DNA of 48,407 nucleotides from Myxococcales bacterium (GTDB taxonomy: Bacteria > Myxococcota_A > Polyangia > Haliangiales > Haliangiaceae), in the NCBI GenBank assembly GCA_011526095.1, contig WYBA01000378.1, positions 1 to 48,407 on the forward strand, given 5' to 3'. Every line of letters begins with the position of its first letter. Position 1 is the stretch's first letter. Below are positions 14,701 through 26,922 of the stretch, piece by piece. A program made the position numbers and the translations under genes. Below the pieces are notes generated by a model that was not told the DNA's origin, did not search any database, and was given only the letters and a program-made list of their open reading frames with translations.

Positions 14701-17700
14701 ACCTCCTCGCCGTCGAGCAGGCCGTCGCCGTCGCTGTCGAGGCCGACCTCGACGGTCACGGTCGCGGTCGACGTCGCGCCGGCGCCGTCCGACACCGTGT
14801 ACGTGAACGTGACCGTGCCCTGGAACCCGGCCGCGGGCGTGAACGTCACGGTGCCGCCCGCGTCGATCACGACGGTGCCGCTCGCCGGCTGCGTCACCGC
14901 GATCACGGTGAGCGCGTCGCCGTCGACGTCGACGTCGTTGGCCACGACGTCGACGGTGACCGGCGTGTCGAGCGCGGTCCACGCGAGGTCGTCGACCGCG
15001 ATGGGGTCGTCGTCGGCCGGCGTCACCGTCACGGTGACGGTCGCGGTCGACGGCTGACCGTCGGCGTCGGTGACCGTGTACGTGAACGTGTCGGTGCCGG
15101 TGAAGTCGGCCGCCGGGGTGTACGTGACCGTCCCGTCCGGGTTCACCGTCGCGACGCCCGCGCCGGGCGCGGAGGCGATCGTGACGACCACCGGGCCGTC
15201 GCCCAGGCCGGCGTCGTTGCCGAGCACGTCGATCGTGACGGCCTCGTCCTCGGCGACCGTGGCGACGTCGTCCGCCGCCGCGGGGGCGTCGTCGACCGGA
15301 TCGACCGTCACCGTGACCGTCGCCGTGTCGAACCCGCCGTTGCCGTCGGACACCGTGTACGTGAACGTGTCGGTGCCGTGGAAGTCGGCGTCGGGCTGGT
15401 AGGTCAGGCCCGTGCCGCCGCCGGTGATCACCACCGTGCCGCTGCCCGGCTGGGTCACCGCCGTGATCGTCAGCGTCTCGCCGACGTCGGGCGCGGTCGA
15501 GTCGTTGGCCAGCACGTCGATCGCGGTCGCGGGGTCGTCCTCGTCGACCGTCGCCACGTCGTCGGCGGCGTCGGGCGGCGCGTTGCCCGGCTCGACCGTG
15601 ACCGTGACCGTCGCCGTGTCGGTCCCGCCGTTGCCGTCCGACACCGTGTACGTGAACGTCGTGATCCCGGAGAAGCCCGCGGCAGGCTGGAACGTCAGCC
15701 CGGTGCCGCCGCCGGTGATGACCACCGTCCCGTTCGCCGGCTGCGTCACCGCCGTGATCGTCAGCGTCTCGCCGGTGTCCGGCGCGATCGAGTCGTTGGC
15801 CAGCACCGCGACCGCCGTCGCGCCCGCGTCCTCCGCCACCGTCGCCACGTCGTCGTTCGCCGTCGGGGTGTCGTTGACCGGCGTCACCGTGACGGTCACC
15901 GTCGCGGTGTCGGTCCCGCCGTTGCCGTCGGACACCGTGTACGTGAACGTCGTGACGCCGAAGAAGTCTGCGGCGGGCTGGAACGTCAGCCCGTTGCCGC
16001 CGCCGGTGATCACCACCGTCCCGTTCGCCGGCTGCGTCACCGCCGTGATCGTCAGCGTCTCGCCCGTCTCAGGCGCGATCGTGTCGTTGGCCAGCACCGC
16101 GATCGCCGTCGCGCCCGCGTCCTCCGCCACCGTCGCCACGTCGTCGTTCGCCGTCGGCGGATCGTTGACCGGCGTGACCGTGACCGTGACCGTCGCGGTG
16201 TCGGTCCCGCCGTTGCCGTCCGACACCGTGTACGTGAACGTCGTCGTGCCGGAGAAGTTCGCGGCCGGCTGGAACGTGAGCCCGGTCCCGCCGCCGGTGA
16301 TCACCACCGTCCCGTTCGCCGGCTGCGTCACCGCCGTGATCGTCAGCGTCTCGCCCGTGTCCGGCGTGATCGTGTCGTTGGACAGCACCGCGATCGCCGT
16401 CGCCGCGGCGTCCTCGGCCACCGTCGCCGCGTCGTCGTTCGCCGTCGGCGGATCGTTGACCGGCGTGACGGTGGTGGTCGCGGTCGCGCTGTTGTTGCCC
16501 GCCGCCGGGTCCGTCGTCGCCGCCGCGACCGTCGCCGTCGACGACAGGCTGCCGCCGGCGCCGGGCGCGGTCACGCTCACGGTGATCGAGGGGGCGGCGC
16601 CGGGCGCGAGCGTGGCGCGCGTGCAGGTGACGACGCCCGCGGCGTGGCTGCACGACCACCCGGTCCCGGTCGCGCTGCCGAACGTCACGCCCGCCGGCAG
16701 GGTGTGGGTCACCGTCAAGGTCGACGCGTTGCTCGGCCCGCCGCTGGCGACGCCGATCGTGTACGTCAGCGCCGCGTCCTCGGCCACCGGATCGGGCGCG
16801 TCGGTCAGCGCGATCGAGAGGTCCGCCTGCGGCGTGAGCTGGGTCGTGTCGGTCGCGGTGTTGTTGGCGAGGGCCGTGTCGGTCACGCCCGACGGCGCGG
16901 TGACGGTCGCGGTGTTCGACAGCGTCCCGGTCGCGCTCGCGGCGATCGTCGCCGTGACGGTGTAGGTGACCGTCCCGCCCGGCGCGAGATCCGCGGTCGT
17001 CGCGAGGTTGCCGCTGCCGCTCGCCGCGCCGCACGCCGAGCCCGCGGTCGCCGCGCACGTCCAGCTCACGCCGGTGAGCGCGGCGGGGAACGTGTCCGCG
17101 ACCTGGGCGCCGAACACCGGGACGGGATCGTCGTTGGTGTTGGTGACGGTGATCGTGTACGTGACGGTGGTGCCGGGGACGTCGGTCGGCTGGCCGTCGG
17201 TCACCGCGATCGCCAGATCCGCCGTCATGCACATCGGCATCGCGCCCACGGTGGCGTCGGGCTGCCCCGTCGCGCCGCGGGTCGCGCCGTTGCTCGGGAA
17301 CTCGCTCAGCACGGCGCGGTTGGTCGTGCCGTTGGCGCCGCCCGCAGCGCTGCGCGTCGTCGTGCCGCCGGACAGCGCGATGAACCCGCCGCCGCCGCCG
17401 CCGCCCGGGCCCTCGGCCTCGTTGGTCGCCGCCAGGGTCTGGTTGCCGCCGGCGCCGCCGTTGGCCTCGACGGTGATCGCGCCGAGCGTGTTGGTGCGCA
17501 GGACGATCGTGCCGCCGGCGCCGCCGCCGCCGGGCGCGTCGCCGGGGTCACCGTTGGCGTTGCCGCCCGCCGCGCCGTTGGCGCGCACGGTGCCGGTCCC
17601 GGCGATCGCGTTCGCCATGACGAGGACGAGCCCGCCGCCCGCGCCGCCCGCGCCGGACACGCCGTTGTTGCCGTCGCCCGCGCCGCCGCCGCCGCCGAGG

Positions 17701-18830
17701 TAGAGCTTGCCGCCGGACGGGTCGTTCGCCACCGGGCGGCCGCCGAGCCCGCCGACCTCGCGGCGGCTGTCGCCGCCCCACGCCGCGTTGCCCGGCCCGA
17801 CCGTGAGCGCGTCCTGGTTCGAGCCCGAGTAGGTGTAGCCGCCGCGGCCGCCGCCCGACGACGTCGTCCGCGCGTTGCCGTTGGCGATGTAGCCGGGATC
17901 GAGCGCCCACGCGGCCGCCCCGGTGACCGTCCCGTCCATCACGCCCTGCCCCGTCCACGTCGCGCCGCTGTTGCCGTTGGCGCCGCCGCCGCCGCCGGCG
18001 TTGTGGCCGTCGCCGCCGCCGCCGCCGTTGGCCGCGGCGCCGCGGGCATACCGGCCGTTGAACGTCGAGTCGTAGCGCGCGGCGTCGCCGGCGATGCCCT
18101 CGCCCTTCTCCGCGCCGTTGCCGTTGTTGTTCGACCGGTACGTCGTCGCGCCGTCGGTGGTCGTGTTGTCGGTGGCGCCGCCGCGGAAGCCGTCGCCGCT
18201 GGCGTCGATGCCGGCGCCGCCGATCGTCGCGGTGCCCTGGACGTGGACCGCGACGACGCCGCCGCGCGTGCCGTTCCACGGCGTCGGGACGATCGAGCCC
18301 GAGCCGGAGATCGTGAGGCTCGTCAGCTGCGGCACGCGCACCACCTGCGTGCGTCCCGCCGCGCCCGAGGTGTACGCGTTGCGCAGCCCGGTCTGGCACG
18401 TCGTGTCGATCGTGATCGTGTTGCCGGCGATCGAGCCGACCGTGACGAGCTCGTAGTTGCCGGCGTTGCCGAGCGATGTCACCGCGCCGTACGTCGCGTC
18501 GTTGGCGGTCGAGATCGTCGCGCCCTGCATCTGGACGACCATCAGCAGGTCACCGGCCGCAAGGTTGCCGAACGTCGCGCTGTTCAGGTCCGCGATCGCC
18601 CCGACGGTGAGCTGCGTCGCGCCCGCGGCGACGTCGGCGGAGAGCGTCGCGTACTGGTTCACGACGGTGTCGGCGGTGGTGACGGTGAGCGCGCCGTCCT
18701 GGCCGGTGAGCGACTGGGTCGAGGTGGCGGTGGAGGCCGTGCCCGGCGGCTCGGGCGTGACGAGGTCGTCGTCGGGCCCGGCGCACGCGGCGACGGACAG
18801 GGCGAGAGCGCAGGCGAGGATATGGCGCAC
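11718..18830 (-). CDS. Giant 2370-residue multidomain surface lipoprotein with OmpA end
   Basis: Starts at GTG 18830 with AGGGG 8 nt upstream. The lipobox is SVAAC (Cys16). Domains in order: an N-terminal beta/glycine-rich region to about 536 (GGGGGAGG-type runs); two DUF11-like domains (about 537-785); six cadherin/VCBS-like repeats of about 97 residues (about 790-1360, each with AVLANDT-like and FTYTVSDGNGG motifs); TSP3-type calcium-binding Asp repeats (about 1363-1690); a MYXO-CTERM-like segment (C1695, hydrophobic helix, RRRRR at 1721-1725); then an Ala-rich segment resembling a signal peptide and a beta-barrel region, a second TSP3 block, and an OmpA peptidoglycan-binding domain (about 2240-2355, with FRVEGHTDDRG and NRRVVFKI). 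The protein looks like an adhesin fused to an OmpA-type porin. The joint is odd and is discussed in the findings. Confidence 0.85.
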   Translation of the reverse strand: MRHILACALALSVAACAGPDDDLVTPEPPGTASTATSTQSLTGQDGALTVTTADTVVNQYATLSADVAAGATQLTVGAIADLNSATFGNLAAGDLLMVVQMQGATISTANDATYGAVTSLGNAGNYELVTVGSIAGNTITIDTTCQTGLRNAYTSGAAGRTQVVRVPQLTSLTISGSGSIVPTPWNGTRGGVVAVHVQGTATIGGAGIDASGDGFRGGATDNTTTDGATTYRSNNNGNGAEKGEGIAGDAARYDSTFNGRYARGAAANGGGGGDGHNAGGGGGANGNSGATWTGQGVMDGTVTGAAAWALDPGYIANGNARTTSSGGGRGGYTYSGSNQDALTVGPGNAAWGGDSRREVGGLGGRPVANDPSGGKLYLGGGGGAGDGNNGVSGAGGAGGGLVLVMANAIAGTGTVRANGAAGGNANGDPGDAPGGGGAGGTIVLRTNTLGAITVEANGGAGGNQTLAATNEAEGPGGGGGGGFIALSGGTTTRSAAGGANGTTNRAVLSEFPSNGATRGATGQPDATVGAMPMCMTADLAIAVTDGQPTDVPGTTVTYTITVTNTNDDPVPVFGAQVADTFPAALTGVSWTCAATAGSACGAASGSGNLATTADLAPGGTVTYTVTATIAASATGTLSNTATVTAPSGVTDTALANNTATDTTQLTPQADLSIALTDAPDPVAEDAALTYTIGVASGGPSNASTLTVTHTLPAGVTFGSATGTGWSCSHAAGVVTCTRATLAPGAAPSITVSVTAPGAGGSLSSTATVAAATTDPAAGNNSATATTTVTPVNDPPTANDDAATVAEDAAATAIAVLSNDTITPDTGETLTITAVTQPANGTVVITGGGTGLTFQPAANFSGTTTFTYTVSDGNGGTDTATVTVTVTPVNDPPTANDDVATVAEDAGATAIAVLANDTIAPETGETLTITAVTQPANGTVVITGGGNGLTFQPAADFFGVTTFTYTVSDGNGGTDTATVTVTVTPVNDTPTANDDVATVAEDAGATAVAVLANDSIAPDTGETLTITAVTQPANGTVVITGGGTGLTFQPAAGFSGITTFTYTVSDGNGGTDTATVTVTVEPGNAPPDAADDVATVDEDDPATAIDVLANDSTAPDVGETLTITAVTQPGSGTVVITGGGTGLTYQPDADFHGTDTFTYTVSDGNGGFDTATVTVTVDPVDDAPAAADDVATVAEDEAVTIDVLGNDAGLGDGPVVVTIASAPGAGVATVNPDGTVTYTPAADFTGTDTFTYTVTDADGQPSTATVTVTVTPADDDPIAVDDLAWTALDTPVTVDVVANDVDVDGDALTVIAVTQPASGTVVIDAGGTVTFTPAAGFQGTVTFTYTVSDGAGATSTATVTVEVGLDSDGDGLLDGEEVLIGTDPLDDDTDDDGIHDGNEVRVHGSDPLDPDTDGDGLYDGTEVGLTAPEGDDTDLDEGVFVPDADPATETDPTDADTDDDGVIDGDEDADHDGAVDDGEVDPLDPDTDGDGLFDGTELGVTTPDEDTDVGEGVFVPDADPATETDPTDADTDDDGAIDGDEDASGDGEVDGGEPDPLDPDSDDDGLFDGTELGVTEPHPDTDTGEGVFVPDADPATTTDPTDPDTDDGTVSDGDEDTNGNGRVDDGERDPLDGSDDVPDEPSDRDDDGVLDDDDNCPDDPNPEQEDADDDGLGDACDADADGDGFADDLGVSGGGCQASGGGGASTGATVALAVLAVGVLGRRRRRGRAAAAVAGAAGAAALAAAPAPAAAQEVQEDSSFAVERLRLAMDRDGLIDTEWGGVPGHKVWELGLWLGASDDPLVVYRMSEEDRVGALVHRRVGGSLHGSIALWNRFELGVAAALVLYQTRASELDGGMTELGELDSLGLGDLALTPKVQVLRQARHGVDLAVLATLGVPFGGGGDYLREDGLGASPELAVSRAFGALRLSTNLGYRSRPEATVVNLVVDDELFARVAGGYRFDHDKPDAAPVEVALSLSGSTGADDAFGSFNGNALEALGQVSYDFTGPLLGHLGGGVGLNEGHGTPDWRVMAGVRYAPERPVDLDGDGLIGSDDRCPLVPEDFDDFEDRDGCEDPDNDGDRVLDVDDGAPLDPEDHDEYQDGDGVPDPDNDGDGLLDRVDVCPLDPETANGFQDDDGCPDAGDTDRDGLTDDVDQCPSEPEDVDAFVDTDGCPDPDNDEDGTLDVSDACPVEPGPAENRGCPDTDRDTDTVVDRLDNCPDEPGSVKNQGCKERQLVKITEGGIDILDVVYFDTNKAVIQKRSYKLLDQVAKVMVAHTEIPKFRVEGHTDDRGDDDFNLDLSQRRAEAVVAYLVERGVEASRLEGVGFGEKEPIASNKTKKGRATNRRVVFKIVGPADGVELEQSGPEGPIQD
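13575..13748 (-). other. Embedded MYXO-CTERM-like segment overlapping a signal-peptide-like segment
   Basis: Residues 1695-1727 of the giant protein show the MYXO-CTERM pattern: Cys in GGGCQASGGGG, helix TVALAVLAVGVLG, then five Arg. Residues 1718-1752 form a textbook signal peptide if initiated at the in-frame GTG at 13679: Arg cluster, then AAAAVAGAAGAAALAAAPAP, then AAAQE. The Arg cluster is shared by both. No Shine-Dalgarno sequence is seen before the internal GTG. Confidence 0.65.
13780..14740 (-). repeat. Tandem TSP3-coding repeats of about 220 bp
   Basis: The DNA phrase CGTCGGGCACGAACACGCC recurs near 14065, 14288 and 14506. Each unit encodes VFVPDADPAT(E/T)TDPTD plus TDGDGLFDGTELGV-type calcium loops. 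Three copies are highly similar, giving an Asp-rich rod in the giant protein. Confidence 0.8.
15300..16472 (-). repeat. 291-bp tandem repeats encoding cadherin-like domains
   Basis: Four highly similar units are seen, with matching points at 15328, 15619, 15910 and 16201, exactly 291 bp apart (97 codons). Two more diverged units continue to about 14750. Near identity at DNA level implies recent duplication or ongoing gene conversion. Confidence 0.9.
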
Positions 18831-18890
18831 GAAGGGACCCCTCTGCCCCGCAGGTGCCGGGGCCGGACGACGTTAGAGGTGCGGAAGCGG

Positions 18891-18910
18891 CCCGACGGGT
18901 AGCCGTCGGG
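18891..18910 (-). terminator. Hairpin after the FHA protein gene
   Basis: CCCGACGG (18891-18898) and CCGTCGGG (18903-18910) form a perfect 8-bp stem with a 4-nt loop, 19 nt beyond the FHA gene stop on the minus strand. There is no T-tract. It would separate the signalling operon from the giant surface-protein gene that follows. Confidence 0.45.
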
Positions 18911-18928
18911 TACCGAGACACCGTCCGC

Positions 18929-19828
18929 TCACCGGCTCCAGTCCGCCCGCGACGGCACGCCACGCAGCCGGTAGCCCAGGCCGTGGCGCGACTCGATCGG
19001 GTCGTCGATGCCTCCGCCGAGGAACGCGCGGCGGACCCGGCGGACGAGCTGCTTGACGTGCTCCTCGCTCGGCGAGCTCGTGTCCCACGACAGCCGGGCC
19101 AGCAGCTCGCCGGAGCGAATGAACCCGCGCACGGCGTCGGGCGCGTGGACCTCGGACTGCATGCGCTCGATCAGCAGGCGCACCAGCTCGAGCTGGATCA
19201 CCGAGACGCGGATCTGCTTGCGCTCGACGCGGACGATGCCGCCGCCGCCGCCGCTCGGCTCCGCGACGTCGATGTCGAGGTCCGGCAGGCCGACCTGGGT
19301 GATGTCGTCGGGCAGGGCCGGCTCCGGCGGCAGCGACACGACCGCCTGCTGCGTGCCCGGCCGCACCGTGTCGACCGACAAGGGGTCGATGGTGGCGGTC
19401 TTCTTCGGCACGTGGGTGACGAAGATCAGGTCGACGTGGCTGATCGAGAGCACGTCGCCGTGGCCGATCGGGGCCTCGCCACGCACCGCCACGCCGTTGA
19501 CCCACGTGCCGTTGGCCGAGCCCAGCTCGTGGACGATCCACCGCGCGGGGTCGTCGGTGGCGCGGAGCTGGGCGTGGCGCCGCGAGATCGAGCCGTCCAG
19601 CAGCGACACGCCCGGGCCCGGCAGCCCGCGGCCGAGCTCCGCGACGACGTCGACCGCGTGCGGTCGTCCCCACGGGTCGATCAGCGCCGCGACCGGCGCG
19701 TCGACGACGGACTGGATCTGGTCCGGCACGATCGCGGGCGCCTCCACGATCGGCTCGAGGCAGCGCGCGCACACCACGCCCACCTCGGGTGGGGAACGCC
19801 GGCAGACCGCGCACAGCTCGCCAGGCAT
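18929..19828 (-). CDS. FHA domain protein with C-terminal winged-helix-like domain
   Basis: A 299-residue protein starting at ATG 19828 just after a TACTCT box. The N-terminus has a zinc-ribbon-like Cys set (LCAVCRRSP, VVCARCLEP). A phosphothreonine-binding FHA domain spans roughly 55-135: SLLDGSISRRHAQL, then VHELGSANGTWVNG, then IGHGDVLSI, with the conserved SxxH and NGT motifs intact. The C-terminal 100 residues (QLELVRLLIERM, LARLSWD, KQLVRRVRRAF, ESRHGLGYRL) look like a winged-helix DNA-binding domain with the RHGLGYRL hairpin typical of OmpR/PhoB-type effectors. It lies 31 nt after the kinase gene on the same strand, so it is a probable phosphorylation-dependent target and transcription factor. 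Confidence 0.8.
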   Translation of the reverse strand: MPGELCAVCRRSPPEVGVVCARCLEPIVEAPAIVPDQIQSVVDAPVAALIDPWGRPHAVDVVAELGRGLPGPGVSLLDGSISRRHAQLRATDDPARWIVHELGSANGTWVNGVAVRGEAPIGHGDVLSISHVDLIFVTHVPKKTATIDPLSVDTVRPGTQQAVVSLPPEPALPDDITQVGLPDLDIDVAEPSGGGGGIVRVERKQIRVSVIQLELVRLLIERMQSEVHAPDAVRGFIRSGELLARLSWDTSSPSEEHVKQLVRRVRRAFLGGGIDDPIESRHGLGYRLRGVPSRADWSR

Positions 19829-19859
19829 GGGGGTGCCCCGAGAGTACCCGAGCCGGCGA

Positions 19860-22416
<2,557 letters not shown>

Positions 22417-22433
<17 letters not shown>

Positions 22434-23244
22434 CGCCCACCGCGGCCACGCTGATCGACTGCAGCGCCGACAGGCTGAGGTCGAGCCGGCTGCACAGCTC
22501 CTCGCACAGGCTCTCGACCTCGCGCGCGTCGACGCCGTCGACCTGCGCGCGCACCGCGTCGACCGCGGCGGCGAGCAGCCGGTCGCGCGCCGCGGTCAGC
22601 CACCGCGACACGGTCGACTTGTGCACGCCGTAGGTGAGGCCGATCCGGTCGAGCGCGAGCCCCTCGACGTAGTGCAGCCGCAGCAGCGTGCGCTCGCGCG
22701 GAGGCAGCGCGCGCATCGCCGCGCCGAGCGCGTCGCGCAGCACCTGGCCCCACCGCTGGTCGAGCAGCAGCCGCTCCGGCGGGATCTCCGTCGGCGGCGT
22801 CGCGTCGTCGACCGCGTCGCCCGCCGGCGGCGGCGCGCGCCGCTCGCCGCGCCGCAGGTTGGCGTGCAGCCGCAGCGCCGTGACCTTGAGCCACGACAGC
22901 AGCGACCCGCCGCCGGCGTAGCTGGCCAGGCGCGGCGGCGCGTCCCCGTCGCCGACGAGCACGCGGACGCGCACCTGCTGGATCACCTCGTCGACCACCG
23001 CGCGGTCGTGCTCGGCGCGCCCCAGGATCCCGCGCAAGGGCGCGATCATCGCGCGCTCGAACGCCGCCAGCGCCGCGGCGTCGCCGGCCTCGCACGCGAT
23101 CGCCAGGTAGAGATCCGCCGGCCGCACCGGCGCGCCGGCCGGCGCCCGCGCCGCCCGCGCCGCGAACACCTCGGGCGCGACCTCGACGCCCGGCCACGCG
23201 GCGCGCGCGTCCTGGTACACGGCGTCTGCGGGCGGGGTGTCCAC
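22417..23244 (-). CDS. Sigma-70 family (ECF-like) sigma factor of kinase-linked type
   Basis: A 275-residue protein starting at GTG 23244. Region 2 elements include DEVIQQVRVRVLVG and LLSWLKVTALRLHANLRR. Region 4 is LPPRERTLLRLHYVEGLALD followed by IGLTYGVHKSTVSRWL, a clear helix-turn-helix. About 55 extra N-terminal and 40 extra C-terminal residues make it longer than standard ECF factors, as in myxobacterial sigma factors located beside kinases. A TAGCGT box 8 nt upstream of the start and a perfect 17-bp palindrome next to it suggest a leaderless, repressible promoter. It leads a sigma/kinase/FHA operon. Confidence 0.85.
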
Positions 23245-23252
23245 GCCCGATC

Positions 23253-23274
23253 ACGCTATCACGACCGTCGTGAT
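23253..23274 (-). promoter_or_regulatory. -10-like box plus 17-bp palindromic operator before sigma gene
   Basis: TAGCGT on the minus strand (23253-23258) sits 8 nt before the GTG at 23244. ATCACGA-CCG-TCGTGAT (23258-23274) is a perfect inverted repeat with 7-bp arms, placed in the promoter spacer where a dimeric regulator could block or help polymerase. Confidence 0.5.
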
Positions 23275-23373
23275 CCTGAGCAGTTGCATGATTTCGAGCC
23301 CGGGACGTGCAACGGATCGTCGGGCCGGTGTCCTTCGCGCGGCGGTCGAATCCACCCCGCCGATGGAGCCCTG

Positions 23374-23880
23374 ATGACCTCGTTCGCTCGCCTGTCCAGA
23401 CTCGCCTCGCTGTCGCTGATCTCCGCGCTCGCCGCGTGCGGCGGCGCCGCCGCCTCGTCGGGCGGCACCGGCCCCGCGCCCGTCGCGGCGACCAACACCT
23501 CGATCGCCGCCGCGCGCGCGCTCGCCGTCGGCGAGTCGGTCGACGTCGCGCTGCCGTGCGACGGCGCGCTCTACTTCGGCCCGTTCGACTTCACCGCGGA
23601 GCCGCAGACCGTGCGGATCGCGACGGTGGCGCGCTCCAGCGACGGCGCCCAGATCTGCGGCGGCGGCGCCTGGGTCGACGGCGCCGAAACGTTCTCCGCC
23701 GCGGCAGGCACCGGCTGCATCGAGGACGCGAGCGCGGCCGAGATGGAGAGCGCCTACGAGTACTTCCCGTCATCGGGCGGCAACGCGATCAACCCCGTCT
23801 ACCTCAAGCTCGAGATCGCCGACCCGCGCCCCGAGACCTGCCCGCCGACCCAGCTCGTCACGCTGACGCGGACGGAGTAG
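23374..23880 (+). CDS. Small lipoprotein of unknown function
   Basis: A 168-residue protein with GGAG 6-9 nt before ATG 23374 and a lipobox (ISALAACGG, Cys22 region). After an Ala/Ser/Gly linker it has a single globular domain with strands (ESVDVALPCDGALYFGPFDF, QTVRIATVAR) and several Cys residues (PCDG, QICGGG, TGCIED, ETCPP) that could form disulphides. No family is recognised. It ends 3 nt from the convergent lipoprotein gene. Confidence 0.7.
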   Translation: MTSFARLSRLASLSLISALAACGGAAASSGGTGPAPVAATNTSIAAARALAVGESVDVALPCDGALYFGPFDFTAEPQTVRIATVARSSDGAQICGGGAWVDGAETFSAAAGTGCIEDASAAEMESAYEYFPSSGGNAINPVYLKLEIADPRPETCPPTQLVTLTRTE

Positions 23881-23883
23881 GCG

Positions 23884-24580
<697 letters not shown>

Positions 24581-24588
<8 letters not shown>

Positions 24589-26827
24589 GGGGGATCAGCT
24601 CCACGCCGACGGTGGGGAGGATCGGGAGGCCGACCTGATCCTTGTACTCCCACGTCTGCCCCGGCCCGGGCTCCGCGTCGAAGGCCCGCGCGCGCCACTC
24701 GACGTTGCGGTGGTTCGTGGCGTTGATGATGTCGAAGAACAGCGAGACGGTCCCCCACGGCCGGCGCCACGCGCGGTCGACGCGGAGGTCGACCTGCCAG
24801 AACGTCGGCAGCCGCGTCAGCGGCGCGTCGTCGAGCGAGTCCGCCGGCGGCTCGACCGGCGTGCCCTCGGGCCACAGCCGCGCCGGGTTGCCCGACACGG
24901 CTGTGACCCGCACGCCGACGTTCCACCGTCGCGCGGTCGTCGCGACGACGAGGTTGAGCCGCTGCGGCTGATCGAGCCCGTACGGGGTCCACGTGTCGTC
25001 CGGCGCGGCGCCGCGGCGCTTCGCGCGGGACCAGGCGTAGTTCGCCAGGACGCGGAGCCGATCGGTGGTGTAGCGCACCGACAGCTCGGCGCCGTAGCTG
25101 CGCTGCCCTCCGTCGTTGACCTGGTTGCCGTAGAACCCGAACTGCTCCTCGACCAGCTCGCGGAACACCACGTCCTGCAGCGAGGGCGGCGAGGCCATCC
25201 CCTCGGCGTCCGGCGCGTCGATCAGCGTGCGCCGGCCCTCGTGCCAGAACGCGACGACGCCGGTCTCCAGCGCAGGCGTCGCCTGCCACTCCACCGCGAG
25301 CGTCGTCTGATCGACGTACGAGCTGGCGGCGGCGAGGTTGTCCGAGAACTGGTCGAAGTGCGCGGCCGACGGCGGCTGGTGGAACCGCCCCACCGACGCG
25401 CGCAGCGTCGTGGCGTCGGACAGCGCGACGTGCGCGTTGAGCCGCGGATCGAGCGCGGTCTGGTTGCCGAGGCCGAACCGCTCGAGCCGCAGGCCCGGGC
25501 GCACCGACACGCGGTCGCCGAACCAGTGGCGGCGCGCCTCGACCCACAGCGCCGCGTCGCCCCACCGCACGGTGTTGCGCGGCAGCGGGAAGTCCGCGGC
25601 GCCGCCACCATCGACGGAGGTCCCCTCGGTGCGACCGAGGTAGCCCCCCGCGACGTCGACCCCCGCGCGGACGAACCCGCCGGGGTCGTCGCGCAGCCAC
25701 TCGCCGCGCGCGCCCACCAGGTACCAGCGGCGGCGGATCCGCAGCTCGTCGGCGGCGGAGCTCCCGCGGTTCAGCGACAGCAGGTTGGTCCCGACGAACG
25801 GCGCCGCGTGGACCGTCGTCCGGCCGGCGCGGCGGCGATAGTCGGCGCCGAGGCGGACGAACCCGAGGTTCATCGCGACGTGGTCCATCGACTCCGACTC
25901 CTCGCCACCCGGCATCGCGGCGTCCTCGTCGTTGGCGAGGCGATCGAGCGAGCCGAGCGCGTAGGCCGCGAGCTCGCCGGACGCCGGCGTGCCCCACACC
26001 GCACGCGCCTGCCCGTCGAGGTAGCTCGGCAGCGCGGTGTCGGCGTCGACGAACGGCCGCAGCAGCGCGTCGAAGTACGAGCGACGCACGCCGGCGAGGA
26101 ACGCGCCGCCGCGGCCGAGCGGCCCCTCGGCGGTCGCCGAGCTGTGCAGCAGGCTGACCTCGCCGGCGACGCGGACGCGATCCCGGCGCGGGCGCCGCGT
26201 CACCAGCTCGATCACGCCGCCCTGGGTGCGACCGCGCGACACGTCGAAGCCGCTGGGCGTCACGCGCAGCTCCTCGAGCAGCGCGGTCGGGAACACCGCC
26301 GTGATGCCCCCGAAGTGGAACGAGATCGGGATCTCGACGCCGTCGACGAACACGCTGGTGTCGCGCGGCGACATCCCGCGCAGCACCAGGCCACCGAACG
26401 AGTACGGGATCCGCGCCGCCGCCGGCAGGGTCGTCACGGCGCGCAGCGCGTCGTTCATCGCGCCGGGCGTGCGGCGGATCTCGTCCGCCGTCAGGCGGTA
26501 CTCGGTCGGCGTCGTCTGCTCCGGCGCGGCGCCGACGATCTCGATCACCTCGCCCTCGGCCGCGTCGAGCGTGATCACGACGCCCTCGCCGGCGCGCGCG
26601 ATCACCGGCTCGTGGCCGTCGGCGACGACGAGCAGCTCGCCGCCGGCGTCGATGACGAACCGTCCGTCGGCGTCGGTCGTCGCCGAGCGGTCACCGGAGA
26701 TGACCGTGGCCCCGGCCACCGGCCGGCCGGCCGCATCGACGACGCGACCGGCGGACGATCGCGGCTCGGCGTGGGTCCGCGCCACCAGGGCGCAGCAGGT
26801 CAACAAGGAGAGGGCTGCGAGTCGCAC
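24581..26827 (-). CDS. TonB-dependent outer membrane receptor
   Basis: A 748-residue protein from GTG 26827, which gives a signal peptide (VRLAALSLLTCCALVARTHA). A TTG at 26869 would add 14 unlikely residues. Residues 25-85 are a carboxypeptidase-regulatory-like beta domain (GRVVDAAGRPVAGATV, TTDADGRFVID). The plug domain spans about 100-215 (PGAMNDALRAVTTLP, LVLRGMSPRDTSVFVDGVEI, GGVIELVTRR). The remainder is an outer-membrane barrel ending in NATNHRNVEW and a final strand near the C-terminus. A lipoprotein gene overlaps its end. Nothing in the context names the substrate; heme, siderophore or corrinoid genes are absent. Confidence 0.9.
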
Positions 26828-26922
26828 GCCTGCAACGTGCGCCGAGCGCCCGCGCGGGTCGACGCACAACTCCGCACGGAGGCGGAACAGAGCGGCGAAC
26901 CGCGTGCCTCAGAGGAGTCGGC

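Noticed and set aside
11976..18902. A very long open frame on the plus strand opposite the giant surface protein
   Set aside because: Its composition is Arg/Val/Ala-rich with no domains or signal, and it exists because high GC removes stops. The minus strand has clear domain order, lipobox and calcium repeats.
26828..26869. TTG at 26869 as start of the TonB-dependent receptor
   Set aside because: It would place 14 mostly polar residues before the signal peptide. GTG 26827 gives a proper export signal.
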